64,000 nt of DNA from positions 8,897-72,896 of the forward strand of contig DEUB01000067.1 in assembly GCA_002362385.1 (NCBI GenBank), written 5' to 3'. Positions within the stretch are counted from its first letter, which is position 1. Every line of letters starts with the position of its first letter. Below the pieces are notes generated by a model. That model was given only the letters and a program-made list of their open reading frames with translations. It did not search any database and was not told where the DNA came from. Position numbers and translations under genes: made by a program. Source of the DNA: Lachnospiraceae bacterium UBA3273. GTDB taxonomy: Bacteria; Bacillota; Clostridia; Lachnospirales; Lachnospiraceae. This document shows positions 7,983 through 17,450 of this stretch, in pieces.

Positions 7983-8864
7983 ATGGCAAATAAAGAGATT
8001 AAAATCGGAGACTATACAATTTGTGAGAACAGCCGTCCCTATATGATCGCGGAAATCGGCATCAATCATAACGGGGATATGGATATCGCAAAGAAACTGA
8101 TCGATGCGGCAAATGCTACGGGCTGGAACAATGTGAAATTTCAGAAAAGAACGCCGGAAATAGCTGTGCCGGAAGCACAGAAAAATGTTATGCGTGAAAC
8201 ACCGTGGGGCACCATGACCTATCTGGAATACAAATACCGCGTGGAATTTGAAAAAGAGCAGTACGATGTGATCGACGCCTATTGCAGGGATAAAGGAATG
8301 ACGTGGAGCGCATCTCCATGGGATATGCCAAGTCTTGAATTTTTGTTAAATTATGATATTCCCTATATCAAGGTGGCCAGCGCCTCGAACGGCAGGGATG
8401 AAATGATCGCTGAAGCGGCAAGATCGGGAAAGCCCGTTATTCTTTCTACCGGAATGACCACGATGGAAGAGATCGACCATGCGGTGGAGGTACTGGAAAA
8501 AAACGGGAAGGGAGATTATATACTCCTTCATACAAACAGCGCATATCCTGCGCCGGTTAAGGATTTAAACCTGCGTATGATCGAAACCCTACGCAAGAGA
8601 TTTGACTGCCTGGTGGGCTACAGCGGACATGAAAGCAATATGGAACCTACCATTGCGGCGGCAGTTTTGGGGGCGTGCGTTATAGAGCGCCATGTGACCC
8701 TGTCCCATGAGATGTGGGGCAGCGACCAGAAAGCCAGTCTGGAGGTTCACGCCATGGATATGCTTAATAAGCGCATTCAAACAGTTTGCGACGCTTTAGG
8801 GACCGGGGAAAAATATATGTCTGAAAGCGAAGCGGCCCAGAGAAAAAAACTGAGGACCACATAA
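7983..8864 (+). CDS. NeuB-family (sialic/nonulosonic acid synthase-like) protein
   Basis: 293 residues of the TIM-barrel synthase that condenses phosphoenolpyruvate with an amino sugar. Family motifs are seen: AEIGINHNGD, VKFQKR, ILSTGMTT, HTNSAYPAP, GYSGHE and IERHVTLS with GSDQKASLE. It ends after the barrel and lacks the C-terminal antifreeze/SAF domain of classical NeuB. Several motif residues differ from sialic acid synthases (NSAYPAP, GYSGHE), so the acceptor may be another sugar. GGAGG precedes the ATG at 7983, which is preferred to an ATG at 7971. It stands alone between terminators; no NeuA or NeuC partner is in the window. Confidence 0.82.
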   Translation: MANKEIKIGDYTICENSRPYMIAEIGINHNGDMDIAKKLIDAANATGWNNVKFQKRTPEIAVPEAQKNVMRETPWGTMTYLEYKYRVEFEKEQYDVIDAYCRDKGMTWSASPWDMPSLEFLLNYDIPYIKVASASNGRDEMIAEAARSGKPVILSTGMTTMEEIDHAVEVLEKNGKGDYILLHTNSAYPAPVKDLNLRMIETLRKRFDCLVGYSGHESNMEPTIAAAVLGACVIERHVTLSHEMWGSDQKASLEVHAMDMLNKRIQTVCDALGTGEKYMSESEAAQRKKLRTT

Positions 8865-8940
8865 TTATAAAAGTAAATAAAGAACTGCCGGCAGGCAGTA
8901 TTCTTAAAATCCAAAACCATAATTTCAAAATTCAGATCAA

Positions 8941-8968
8941 TCCGCCGGTGTAATGTTGCACCGGCGGA
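8941..8968. terminator. Strong hairpin between convergent genes
   Basis: Perfect 10-bp arms TCCGCCGGTG (8941-8950) and CACCGGCGGA (8959-8968) with an 8-base loop. There is no clear T-run, so termination efficiency is uncertain. A smaller ACTGCC/GGCAGT stem sits at 8883-8899. Confidence 0.55.
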
Positions 8969-9034
8969 ATCCTAAATTTCATTTCAGGGATTTTATCTCC
9001 CCGGAAAAGTTCAATTTAAAAACTAAAAATTCCC

Positions 9035-10456
9035 TTACTTCGCCCCCTTCTGGGAAATAAGCACGACAACGGTCTGTAAAAGGATCTTAATATCCAGTCC
9101 CAGGGACCAGTTATCAATATAGTGCAGATCCAATTTCAGCACTTCTTCAAAATTGGTAATATTGCTCCTGCCGCTGACCTGCCAAAGACCTGTTAATCCG
9201 GGCTTGATGCTTAAACGGCGGCGGTATTTCAGATTGTACTGTGCATATTCGTCGGGAGTGGGCGGCCTTGTGCCAACCAGGCTCATCTGTCCCGCAAGAA
9301 TATTGAAAAACTGCGGAAGCTCATCCAGACTGCTCTTTCTAAGGAAACGGCCTGCCTTTGTGATGCGGGGATCGTTGGTAACCTTAAACATGGGACCGTT
9401 CATTTCATTGCGGGCTTTCAGGTCGTTCTTTCTTTGGTCCGCATCCTCATACATGGAACGAAATTTATATAAATAAAACTCGCGGCCGTTTAATCCGATA
9501 CGTTTTTGTTTATAAAAAACGGGACCCGGAGAATCCAGTTTAATGAAAACGGCAATAAAAGGAAGAAGGATGAGTGTAATGACAATACCGATTATGGAAC
9601 CGGCAATATCCAGAATGCGCTTGATCATCAGCCTGTGAAAATCAAAATCCGATAAGCGGTAGGTCAAAACGGTCAGCCCCGCAAAGGTTTCCGAGGTTTT
9701 GCGGGAGATTAAGTGGTCAAAAGGATCGATATTTACATGGACAGTGATGCCGGCAAGCTCAAACTGTTCAATAATGGCGCCCAGATCTTTATTGCTGTAT
9801 TCGGGCAGATAAATAAATACTTCATCCAACACCAGTTTGTTAAGGTGTTCAAAAAGGTTTTCGCTTCCTGCAATAACGGGAATATGGTCATATTCCTTCC
9901 CTTCCTCATCTTTATCCATAACGGCAAGGGCCGTGATCTGGTGGGACCACTCCGTCTCGGACTTCAGCTTCTGAAGAAGGGACGATGCATAGCCGCTTTC
10001 CGTAATGACCAGCATTTTATAGCTGCTTATGCTGCGCATATAGATCTTGGTAAAAAACTGCTTGGCTAAGAGATGGAAAAGGTAGGTCAGGATCAGGTTA
10101 TAGATCAGGAAATAAATAAAAGCCAGCCTGGAGAAATCCTGGGCCTTTTGGGTTAGGAACAAGAAAACGCCCAGTCCACAGCCCAAAGAGGCATCATATT
10201 TTAAGACAAAGAAAAATTCCGCCAGATATCCCCGGCTGATAAACCCGGAATTCCAGTTTAAAAGCACATAGGATAACAGACACAGGATAACGGCAAAAAA
10301 CAGGATCAGCAGATAATACTGGGTGGCGCGCACCACGTCGGCTAAGATACCGCGGGTCAGGATCGCCAGTCCGTAAGACAGGCAGATGCCCAAAAGGTCC
10401 GTAAAAAACAGTGTGTAGTTTTGTATGATAGTCTGTTTCTGGTTTGTAGGTGTCAT
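9035..10456 (-). CDS. Polyprenyl-phosphate sugar phosphotransferase (WbaP/CpsE type)
   Basis: 473 residues; starts a surface polysaccharide by moving a sugar-1-phosphate to undecaprenyl phosphate. The N-terminal part has several membrane segments, a Rossmann-like CoA_binding_3 region follows (MLVITESGYASSLL), and the C-terminal 200 residues are the catalytic bac_transf domain: KRILDIAGSIIG, then SPGPVFYKQKRIG, YKFRSM, KSSLDELPQFFN, LVGTRPP and KPGLTGLWQVSGR. It faces away from the Wzx/Wzy genes, with about 110 bases between divergent starts, and is the likely initiating enzyme for them. A smaller second initiator is encoded at 31637-32236. Confidence 0.9.
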   Translation of the reverse strand: MTPTNQKQTIIQNYTLFFTDLLGICLSYGLAILTRGILADVVRATQYYLLILFFAVILCLLSYVLLNWNSGFISRGYLAEFFFVLKYDASLGCGLGVFLFLTQKAQDFSRLAFIYFLIYNLILTYLFHLLAKQFFTKIYMRSISSYKMLVITESGYASSLLQKLKSETEWSHQITALAVMDKDEEGKEYDHIPVIAGSENLFEHLNKLVLDEVFIYLPEYSNKDLGAIIEQFELAGITVHVNIDPFDHLISRKTSETFAGLTVLTYRLSDFDFHRLMIKRILDIAGSIIGIVITLILLPFIAVFIKLDSPGPVFYKQKRIGLNGREFYLYKFRSMYEDADQRKNDLKARNEMNGPMFKVTNDPRITKAGRFLRKSSLDELPQFFNILAGQMSLVGTRPPTPDEYAQYNLKYRRRLSIKPGLTGLWQVSGRSNITNFEEVLKLDLHYIDNWSLGLDIKILLQTVVVLISQKGAK

Positions 10457-10525
10457 TTTTCATAATCCTTTTTCCATGGGGTACAAACAGTATACCATAT
10501 AATATACAAAAATGGAAAATTGAGT

Positions 10526-10531
10526 TATAAT
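10526..10531 (+). promoter_or_regulatory. Candidate -10 box for the Wzx/Wzy operon
   Basis: TATAAT about 36 bases before the chosen start at 10568, in the intergenic region divergent from the phosphotransferase. No convincing -35 box lies at standard spacing, so an activator or alternative element may be involved. Confidence 0.35.
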
Positions 10532-10567
10532 GAAATAGTTGTAAAAATACGGGATGGGTCGTGCGGA

Positions 10568-11365
10568 ATGGAAATTTGTGAAATTTTCGGAGTCAGGACA
10601 GGAGCCTTTTCCATGACGGAAGCGCTGGACTGGGTCTGCAATAAACTGGATGAGCTGAAAGGCGGTTATATTACCTTTGCCAATACCCATGCCATCGTAA
10701 TGGCAAGTGAAGAGAAGAAGTACTGTAAGGTTCAGAACGAGGCGGCCGTAGTTTTTGCCGACGGAGCGCCGGTGGCGGATTATCAGAAAAGGCATGGATA
10801 TTCCGGGGCCTGCAGGGTAGCGGGGCCGGACTTTATGGAAGAAATTTTTAAGCGGTCTGTAAAAGAAGGATACAGACACTATTTTTACGGCAGCAGTAAG
10901 GCGACCCTTTCCAAACTGGAAAGCCGCCTGAAAGAGCGGTTTCCCGGTATCGAGATCGTGGGAATGTATTCCCCGCCTTTTGAGAAGGACCTGAAAAAGG
11001 ATTACAGGGAAGATATAGAAAGAATCAACGCTGCGAGGCCTGATTTTATCTGGGTGGGCTTAGGAGCGCCCAAGCAGGAGTTGTGGATGTACAGGCAAAA
11101 GGGAAAAGTCTGCGGCCTTATGTTAGGAGTGGGAGCGGGCTTTGACTTCCATGCAGGAGTGGTAAAGCGGGCGCCTTTATGGATGCAGCGGTGCAAAATG
11201 GAATGGTTTTACCGCTTTTTGCAGGAGCCGGGGAGGCTGGGTAAAAGATACTTAAAGACTAATCTGAGGTTTATCAGCTTGTGTATGGAAGAAAAAAGGA
11301 TTCGAAGATGGCGCAATCATAAATCGGAAACAGGCGGTATGCCAAAAAGATTAGACAAAAAATGA
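10568..11365 (+). CDS. WecG/TagA/CpsF-family glycosyltransferase (GT26)
   Basis: 265 residues from the ATG at 10568; an in-frame TTG at 10520 is possible but would overlap the TATAAT box. Family features are FANTHAIVMASE near the N-terminus, VFADGAPVADYQK, the WVGLGAPKQELWM segment and GVGAGFDFHAG. These membrane-associated enzymes add the second sugar, commonly ManNAc-like, to an undecaprenyl-diphosphate-linked sugar. It probably acts just after the divergently encoded phosphotransferase. It heads an operon with Stealth, GT2, Wzy, Wzx, Wzz-like and ligase-like genes. Confidence 0.9.
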   Translation: MEICEIFGVRTGAFSMTEALDWVCNKLDELKGGYITFANTHAIVMASEEKKYCKVQNEAAVVFADGAPVADYQKRHGYSGACRVAGPDFMEEIFKRSVKEGYRHYFYGSSKATLSKLESRLKERFPGIEIVGMYSPPFEKDLKKDYREDIERINAARPDFIWVGLGAPKQELWMYRQKGKVCGLMLGVGAGFDFHAGVVKRAPLWMQRCKMEWFYRFLQEPGRLGKRYLKTNLRFISLCMEEKRIRRWRNHKSETGGMPKRLDKK

Positions 11366-11385
11366 AATTATAATAAGGAATTTCT

Positions 11386-12381
11386 ATGGAAAAAATTGAT
11401 TTTGTCATTACGTGGGTGGACGGAAGCGACGAAAAGTGGATTGCAAAAAAAAGGGAATATGAAAGGCATCAGGCTGAAACAGAACAGGCGGGGGACGTGC
11501 GCTACAGGGAATGGGGACTGTTACCTTATTTATTCCGGGGGATCGAACGATATGCTCCCTGGGTAAATCATGTTTTTCTCGTAACGGACGGCCAGATACC
11601 CGAATGGCTGAACACGGATCATCCCAAAGTAAGCGTGGTATATCATGACCGGTTCATTCCCCATGAATATCTGCCCACCTTTAATTCCCATACCATAGAA
11701 TTAAATCTTCACAGGATTCCGGGGCTTTCGGAGCAGTTTGTATATTTTAACGATGACTGTTTTTTGACGGGAAAGTGCAGGCCGGAGGATTTTTTTAAGA
11801 ACGGAAAGCCTGTGGATGAAGCGGCGTTAAACGGAATCAACGGAACGGATCAAGAATTTGCAGAAATACAATTTCACAATATGGCGCTTATGAACAGCCA
11901 CTATTCGGTAAAAGACTGTAAAAAAAATCTGCGAGAGTGGTTAAAACCGTCCTATGGCAGGAATCTGTTCAGAACCCTGTTACTGCTGCCCTTTCAGAGG
12001 CTTCAGGGGATTTATAACCCTCATGGCCCCATGTCCGTTTTAAAACAGACCTGTGTAGAGCTTTGGGAAAGGGATGGGGCCGTATTGGATAAAACGTGCA
12101 GATGCAGATTTCGTAAGGGCGAGAACGTTTCGGCATATATATATCGTTATGAACAGCTTTTAAGCGGCCAATTTGCTGCGCATAAATCCTTCAATAAATA
12201 TTGTTCCGTGACGGAAGCGGCGGAGGAAATAGAGAAAAACATAAGAAAATATAAGATGGTATGCATCAATGACGCGGAGCTTTCAGAGGAACGGTTTTTA
12301 CAAAAAAGAGAAGAAATACAGGAAGTCATGGAAAAGGCCCTTCCTTTAAGATCGGCTTTTGAAAAGGAGGAACCGGCATAA
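11386..12381 (+). CDS. Stealth-family capsule phosphotransferase
   Basis: 331 residues with the conserved Stealth regions: DFVITWVDGSD at the N-terminus (CR1), REWGLLPYLFRGIERYAPWV with VFLVTDGQIPEWL, LPTFNSHTIELNLHRIPGL and YFNDDCF (CR2), and a later NPHGPMSVLK segment in the CR3/CR4 part. The family transfers sugar-1-phosphate or hexose phosphate units, giving phosphodiester-linked capsules like those of SacB/CpsY. Its presence predicts a phosphodiester link in the Wzy-dependent polymer. It lies 20 bases after the GT26 gene. Confidence 0.9.
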   Translation: MEKIDFVITWVDGSDEKWIAKKREYERHQAETEQAGDVRYREWGLLPYLFRGIERYAPWVNHVFLVTDGQIPEWLNTDHPKVSVVYHDRFIPHEYLPTFNSHTIELNLHRIPGLSEQFVYFNDDCFLTGKCRPEDFFKNGKPVDEAALNGINGTDQEFAEIQFHNMALMNSHYSVKDCKKNLREWLKPSYGRNLFRTLLLLPFQRLQGIYNPHGPMSVLKQTCVELWERDGAVLDKTCRCRFRKGENVSAYIYRYEQLLSGQFAAHKSFNKYCSVTEAAEEIEKNIRKYKMVCINDAELSEERFLQKREEIQEVMEKALPLRSAFEKEEPA

Positions 12382-12382
12382 A

Positions 12383-13441
12383 ATGGCGGGTAAAATAAAT
12401 ACGGGGATTCCGGTCCTGACAGTGGTAATTCCGGCGTATAACGTGGAAAATTATATAGGACGTACCGTAAAGTCCTTGGTGGAAAGCAAAAGAGGCTGTG
12501 AAATAGAAGTTCTTATCATCGATGACGGTTCCACGGATTCCACAGGGAAAATGGCAGAGGGATTTGCTTTAAAATACCCTTATATACGGGTAATTCATCA
12601 GGAAAACGGCGGACACGGGGCTGCGATCAATACGGGAATCAGGGAAGCGGCAGGGAAATATTTTAAGCTGCTGGACGGGGACGACTGGGTGGACCCGGAA
12701 GGCTTTTCCCGGATGATCGATCTGTTAAAGCGGGCAGAGGAAGATCTGATCCTGTGTGATTACAGGGAAGTATATATAAAAGAGAAAAAAAGGCGGAGGG
12801 TATCTTACGGGTTCCCTTCCGGGAAAACCTTGTCCATGGACGAGCTTAAGGCGGATTATCTCATATCCATGCACAGCCACATTTTTAAAACGGAAATATT
12901 AAAAGGGCTGCCAAGAGGAATAGATGTGCACAGCTTTTATGTGGATATGGAATATGTTTTATACCCGCTGCCGTTTATACAGAACTTCCGCTATGAAAAA
13001 ATAAGTGTGTATGAATACAGGCTGGACAGAATCGGCCAGAGCGTCAGTGCGGAAGGCTTCAGAAAGCATTATAAAGAAGATGCCGGCGTTTTGGATTCGC
13101 TGATAGGATATTACCATGAATATAAGGATGCGGATGATCATTCGGCCGCACTTTGCTTTTATATGCCCCGCAGGATTTTTGATATGTTCTACCGCCATAT
13201 ACTGAAAAGCATATGGTATCTGGATGAGAGTAAAGTACCTGTTGCAGAATACCTGCGGGAATTTGACAGGGCATTTAAAAATTCGGCTCCGGATCTGTAT
13301 GATTTTAACAAAAACGAAAATACAGGCAGAAAACCTTTATCCGATATGCAGCTTTGTCTGCTGCGGGCTACGGGCTTCCGCATATGGCGGCTTGTACGTT
13401 TCAAGAAAGTGATTTGTGAAGTATGGAAAAGGAAAAAGTAA
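12383..13441 (+). CDS. Family 2 glycosyltransferase
   Basis: 352 residues. The N-terminal GT-A domain is typical: VVIPAYNVENYIGRTVKSL, LIIDDGSTDST and the LLDGDDWV metal-binding DxD. The start is ATG 12383 behind AAAAGGAGG, one base after the Stealth stop; an upstream in-frame ATG at 12359 would overlap that gene. The C-terminal half is helical and lacks a recognisable domain. It probably adds one sugar of the repeat unit on the cytoplasmic face of the membrane. Confidence 0.88.
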   Translation: MAGKINTGIPVLTVVIPAYNVENYIGRTVKSLVESKRGCEIEVLIIDDGSTDSTGKMAEGFALKYPYIRVIHQENGGHGAAINTGIREAAGKYFKLLDGDDWVDPEGFSRMIDLLKRAEEDLILCDYREVYIKEKKRRRVSYGFPSGKTLSMDELKADYLISMHSHIFKTEILKGLPRGIDVHSFYVDMEYVLYPLPFIQNFRYEKISVYEYRLDRIGQSVSAEGFRKHYKEDAGVLDSLIGYYHEYKDADDHSAALCFYMPRRIFDMFYRHILKSIWYLDESKVPVAEYLREFDRAFKNSAPDLYDFNKNENTGRKPLSDMQLCLLRATGFRIWRLVRFKKVICEVWKRKK

Positions 13442-14568
13442 CATATTTAAGCAAAAAGAATTTAATTTTCCTGCTTGCGCTGGGACTTTATCTGTTATCC
13501 CTGGCCATCGAATATACGGAGCTTAGCCATGGGTACGGGAAAGAAATACAAATGATCCGGTATATTTCTTATGGCTTATGTATGATAAAGATTTTGCAGG
13601 AAGCGGTATACAGAAAAAGGGAAACACTTTTTTTCGCCGTCATTTTGTTATTCGCCGGTTTCGAGTCTATGATCAGCGGGAAAAGAGGAATGTTCTTTCT
13701 GTTGTTCTTCCTTCTGGCAAGCTATGGAGTAAATCTGAAGCGGGCTTTTAAAGTGCAGATCGCGGTGCAGGGCGCATGCCTGCTCACTGTCTGGCTGCTG
13801 TGTCTCATGGGCATTTTTGATAATCTGGAGTTCTACAGGCATGGAGCTGTCAGCTACAGTATGGGATTCAGCTATGTAGGATTTTCAGGAGCGCTTTTTA
13901 TTGCAATGGAAGCGTCATGGCTGTTTTTAAAGGATAAAAAAATAACCTTGGCGGAAACGGCGTTCTTTTTAGCAATGTGGATCGTCATTTTCCACTTTAC
14001 GGATACCCGCGCGGTAACGATGCTGGGAATTTTCATGACCATAGCCTGTTATCTGGCGAAATTCTGGAAAAAGTCCATTAAGAACAAGCTCTTCAAATGG
14101 CTCTGTATTTTATATTACCCGCTGCTCACGCTATGTATTTGGGGATTGCAGTACTTTTACAACCTGCATGCTAATATGGGTATTATGAGAAAATTGAATG
14201 AGGGCTTAAGCGGCCGACTGGAGCTGAATAAGCATGCCATTGAAACATACGGTCTTAAGCTTTTGGGGGATAATATTACATGGATTACCAATATGGATAA
14301 CCGCGTCAGAAATACCTATAATTATGTGGATTCCACATATTTTAAAGTGCTGTTTGACTTTGGGCTCATCATCGGTATTTTATTTCTTGTTTCCCATATT
14401 TACATCATGTATTATATGTGGAAAAATGATCGGTTAGCGGGCTGCATGATTATGTGTGTTTTTTCCGTACTGGCTTTTATGACGCCGATTACGGGGCTGA
14501 ATACAAATCCCCTCTTACTCTTGGCAGGAGGCATTTTCCATGGGAAAACAAAAATCCGTCAGACTTAA
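13423..14568 (+). CDS. Polysaccharide polymerase (Wzy-like)
   Basis: 381 residues, mostly hydrophobic with roughly ten membrane segments and a hydrophilic loop (residues ~250-305, including SGRLELNKHAIETYG) near the C-terminal third. This is the layout of Wzy and O-antigen ligase proteins. Sequence is too diverse in this class to prove function; the call rests on topology and position between a GT2 gene and a flippase. It overlaps the previous gene by 19 bases and the next by 29, so translation is coupled. Confidence 0.7.
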   Translation: MEKEKVTYLSKKNLIFLLALGLYLLSLAIEYTELSHGYGKEIQMIRYISYGLCMIKILQEAVYRKRETLFFAVILLFAGFESMISGKRGMFFLLFFLLASYGVNLKRAFKVQIAVQGACLLTVWLLCLMGIFDNLEFYRHGAVSYSMGFSYVGFSGALFIAMEASWLFLKDKKITLAETAFFLAMWIVIFHFTDTRAVTMLGIFMTIACYLAKFWKKSIKNKLFKWLCILYYPLLTLCIWGLQYFYNLHANMGIMRKLNEGLSGRLELNKHAIETYGLKLLGDNITWITNMDNRVRNTYNYVDSTYFKVLFDFGLIIGILFLVSHIYIMYYMWKNDRLAGCMIMCVFSVLAFMTPITGLNTNPLLLLAGGIFHGKTKIRQT

Positions 14569-15889
14569 CTATTTGATGAACTGCATCCTGACCGGCTCGG
14601 CCATGATCTTTCCCCTGCTCAGCTACCCTTATGTATCAAGGATCCTGCAGCCGGAGGGTATGGGAAAGGTAGCCTTTGCCAACTCCGTGGTAGCCTATTT
14701 TGCCATGGGGGCAATGATGGGGATCCCTACTTACGGCATCCGGGCGTGCGCCAGGGTCCGCGACCATAAGGAGCAGCTTTCCCGGACGGTATGGGAGCTT
14801 TTTTGCATCAATATGATCATGACAGCTCTTGTTTATTTGATCTTTGGAGTTTCCATTTTTCTGGTCCCCAGATTTGCGGAGGATAAAGCGCTCCTCGCAC
14901 TGATGAGCGTCAGCATACTTTTTCAGCTCCTGGGTGTGGAATGGCTGTTTAAAGCTTTGGAGGAATATACTTATATTACCGTTCGTTCCCTTTTATTTAA
15001 GATCCTGGCCCTTGTTCTGATGTTTTTAATGGTCAGGGAAAAGGATGACTATATCATATACGGCGTGCTGACCCTTTTAGCAGGCATGGGCAGTAATGTC
15101 TGCAACGCTTTCCGTATGCGGCGGTATGTGGAGCCTTTCCGGAAAACAGTTTCCCTGCCGCTTTCGGAGGATTTGGAGAATGCAGGAAAAGGGATGCAGA
15201 TAAAGGGGGAAGGGATACTTGACCGGACCGGATACTTTGTGCGTCATGCGTGGGAGAAGCATATAAAGGCCGTTGGCGTTTTTTTTGCCATGACGGCTGC
15301 AACCACCATATATACCAATCTGGATGTGGTCATGCTAAATTTTATGAGCGGGGACATTGAAACGGGGTATTATGGCACGGCGGTTAAGATCAAAGGCGTT
15401 CTGGTAAGCTTTGTGACGGCTTTGGGCAGCGTCCTTCTGCCCAGGATGTCCTACTATGCGGAAAGGAAAATGAAGGAGGAATTTCGCAGGATAATCCGAA
15501 AGGCCTTTGTATTCGTAGGCTTTGTATCCGTTCCTCTTTGCGTTTTCTTTATCTTCTTTGCAAGATACAGTATATTGATCATTTCGGGGGAGGCTTTCCT
15601 GCCGGCTGTGGGCGCCATGCAGATCATTATGCCGACTCTGATTCTGATCGGCTTCAGCAATATATGCGGCATCCAGATCCTGGTTCCTTTAGGACTGGAA
15701 AAGCATGTGCTTTATTCGGAGATCGCAGGGGCCGTTACGGATATCGTCATGAATTTGTGGCTGATTCCCGTCATGGGAGCAAAAGGAGCGGCGGTGGGCA
15801 CGTTAATTGCGGAAGCGGTTGTTTTACTTTATCAGATTTGTGTTATGATAAGGATGGATATAAAATCTGCCCTGGCAGATAAAAAATAG
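14540..15889 (+). CDS. Oligosaccharide flippase (Wzx-like)
   Basis: 449 residues with about 12-14 membrane segments of the MOP/polysaccharide-biosynthesis export family. The N-terminus is typical (LNYLMNCILTGSAMIFPLLS, then YPYVSRILQPEGMG). It would flip undecaprenyl-diphosphate-linked repeat units outward for the adjacent Wzy-like polymerase. GGAGG lies inside the end of the polymerase gene, which it overlaps by 29 bases. The internal hydrophilic loop at about residues 205-235 is slightly long for the family. Confidence 0.88.
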   Translation: MGKQKSVRLNYLMNCILTGSAMIFPLLSYPYVSRILQPEGMGKVAFANSVVAYFAMGAMMGIPTYGIRACARVRDHKEQLSRTVWELFCINMIMTALVYLIFGVSIFLVPRFAEDKALLALMSVSILFQLLGVEWLFKALEEYTYITVRSLLFKILALVLMFLMVREKDDYIIYGVLTLLAGMGSNVCNAFRMRRYVEPFRKTVSLPLSEDLENAGKGMQIKGEGILDRTGYFVRHAWEKHIKAVGVFFAMTAATTIYTNLDVVMLNFMSGDIETGYYGTAVKIKGVLVSFVTALGSVLLPRMSYYAERKMKEEFRRIIRKAFVFVGFVSVPLCVFFIFFARYSILIISGEAFLPAVGAMQIIMPTLILIGFSNICGIQILVPLGLEKHVLYSEIAGAVTDIVMNLWLIPVMGAKGAAVGTLIAEAVVLLYQICVMIRMDIKSALADKK

Positions 15890-15912
15890 AACGAAAGATT
15901 GTAAGGAGAATT

Positions 15913-17430
15913 ATGATGGCACAGGAAAAAATAAAACCTTATGAAGGAATCGATATCTGGCATATGATCTGCCATGTGGCAAAAAGCTGGTGGAAAATGC
16001 TTATCGCCATGGCGGTATTTGCCGTTCTTCTGGGGGGCTTAAGCTATTATAGAAACGCAAAAGGACTTAAGGCTGCCGCAGAGGCAAAGGAAGCGGCGGA
16101 TGAAAAGAAAGAGGAGAGCCTTTCCCGGATCCTGACAATGGATGAAGAGGAAATATTGGAGCAGTCCGGTCTGAGCCAAAAGGCGGCGGATGAGGTGTTA
16201 TATTATGCCAATAAGTATTACTACAATAAGAAGCAATACGAGAGGCAGAATAATTACTTAAAGGAATCTGTCCTGATGCAGATGGACCCCAATAATGTCT
16301 GGACCACTACTCTTTATTATGATCTGTCGGTATCGGGAAGCGCAGGAGAAGAAAGGCCTTCTGATGCGGCATTTGCGGCAAGCTATATTGCAAAAATATC
16401 CAATGAGGCGGTTTATGACGAGATCGCAAAGGAACTGGGAGCGGATATTGACAGCGGTTATTTTGCGGAAGTGATCACGGGAAGCTGCTTAGACCGGCTT
16501 TCCGATGTGGAGGATGTAACCGTGATTTCCACAGACAGCGAGGATATGAAGATCGTTATCCGTTATACGGACAGGGCTGGATGTGAAAAAATTGCCGGGA
16601 TCATAAAAGAAAAAATTTCCGCGTCCAATGGGGCGGTAACCGGGGAAGTGGGTCCCCATACCATCGCCCTTGTGGGAGAACAGACGGAACAGCGCTCGGA
16701 CGGGGAACTTTTGAATCAGCAGAGAAACCAGATTTCGGCGCTGGGAAATCTTTCAGACAATGTGATCAATGCGAGAACAAATATTGAAACCTCGGAGGAA
16801 GGGGTATTTAATCAGCTGGTAGAATACTATGAAGCCAGAGACGCAGAAAAGATCACGGCGATTAAAAGCATAGAGGCGGAGGAAGAGGAAGGAAATGTGC
16901 CGGCCTCTTCTGAAGATGTTTCGGAGGGAGCGGCTGCCGATGGGGAGAATGCCGTGAAACCCAAAGTCAGCAAAAAGTATGTGGCATTAGGCTTGTTTTT
17001 GGGAATTTTTGTGATCGGGGCATGGGAAGCCTGCAGATACTTTTTCTCAAGGACGTTGAAGCAGGGCAAGGATCTGGAAGAGGGTTATGGCCTCAGTACC
17101 TATGACAAAGAGGATAAGGCGGTTATTTCCATGGTCCTTCAGAACAAATGCAAAAAGAACGGATGGAATAAGCTTTATGCGGTTTCCAGCCTTGGCAGGG
17201 ATGTTTTGGAGGAAGCCGTAAACGGATTGAAGCCGGAAGGGGTAAAGCTTGTGGAAAGCAAGGAAAGTCCCTTAAAGGATGAAGATGAGCTTAAGATACT
17301 TTTAGAATCGGACGGCGTTATTCTTTCGGAAAAATTGAACGCGTCCTCCCATAAAGAGATAGCAAGGCTCCTAGAGCTTTGCAGGGAACTGGAAAAACCC
17401 GTGATCTGTGCACTGGTAGCGGGAAAATAA
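15913..17430 (+). CDS. Wzz-like chain-length protein with cytoplasmic Rossmann-like tail
   Basis: 505 residues: one membrane segment at about 30-45 (LIAMAVFAVLLGGLSYY), a long extracellular part rich in charged helices, an acidic linker, a second segment at about 355-372 (YVALGLFLGIFVIGAWEA), and a cytoplasmic tail of some 130 residues. Topology fits the Wzz/CapA co-polymerase family controlling chain length. The tail (LYAVSSLGRDVLEEA, SDGVILSEKLNA, LEKPVICALVAG) reads like a BY-kinase-type Rossmann domain without a Walker A loop. It follows the flippase by 23 bases. Confidence 0.7.
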   Translation: MMAQEKIKPYEGIDIWHMICHVAKSWWKMLIAMAVFAVLLGGLSYYRNAKGLKAAAEAKEAADEKKEESLSRILTMDEEEILEQSGLSQKAADEVLYYANKYYYNKKQYERQNNYLKESVLMQMDPNNVWTTTLYYDLSVSGSAGEERPSDAAFAASYIAKISNEAVYDEIAKELGADIDSGYFAEVITGSCLDRLSDVEDVTVISTDSEDMKIVIRYTDRAGCEKIAGIIKEKISASNGAVTGEVGPHTIALVGEQTEQRSDGELLNQQRNQISALGNLSDNVINARTNIETSEEGVFNQLVEYYEARDAEKITAIKSIEAEEEEGNVPASSEDVSEGAAADGENAVKPKVSKKYVALGLFLGIFVIGAWEACRYFFSRTLKQGKDLEEGYGLSTYDKEDKAVISMVLQNKCKKNGWNKLYAVSSLGRDVLEEAVNGLKPEGVKLVESKESPLKDEDELKILLESDGVILSEKLNASSHKEIARLLELCRELEKPVICALVAGK

Positions 17431-17450
17431 AAGATTGGAGGACTTTTGTT

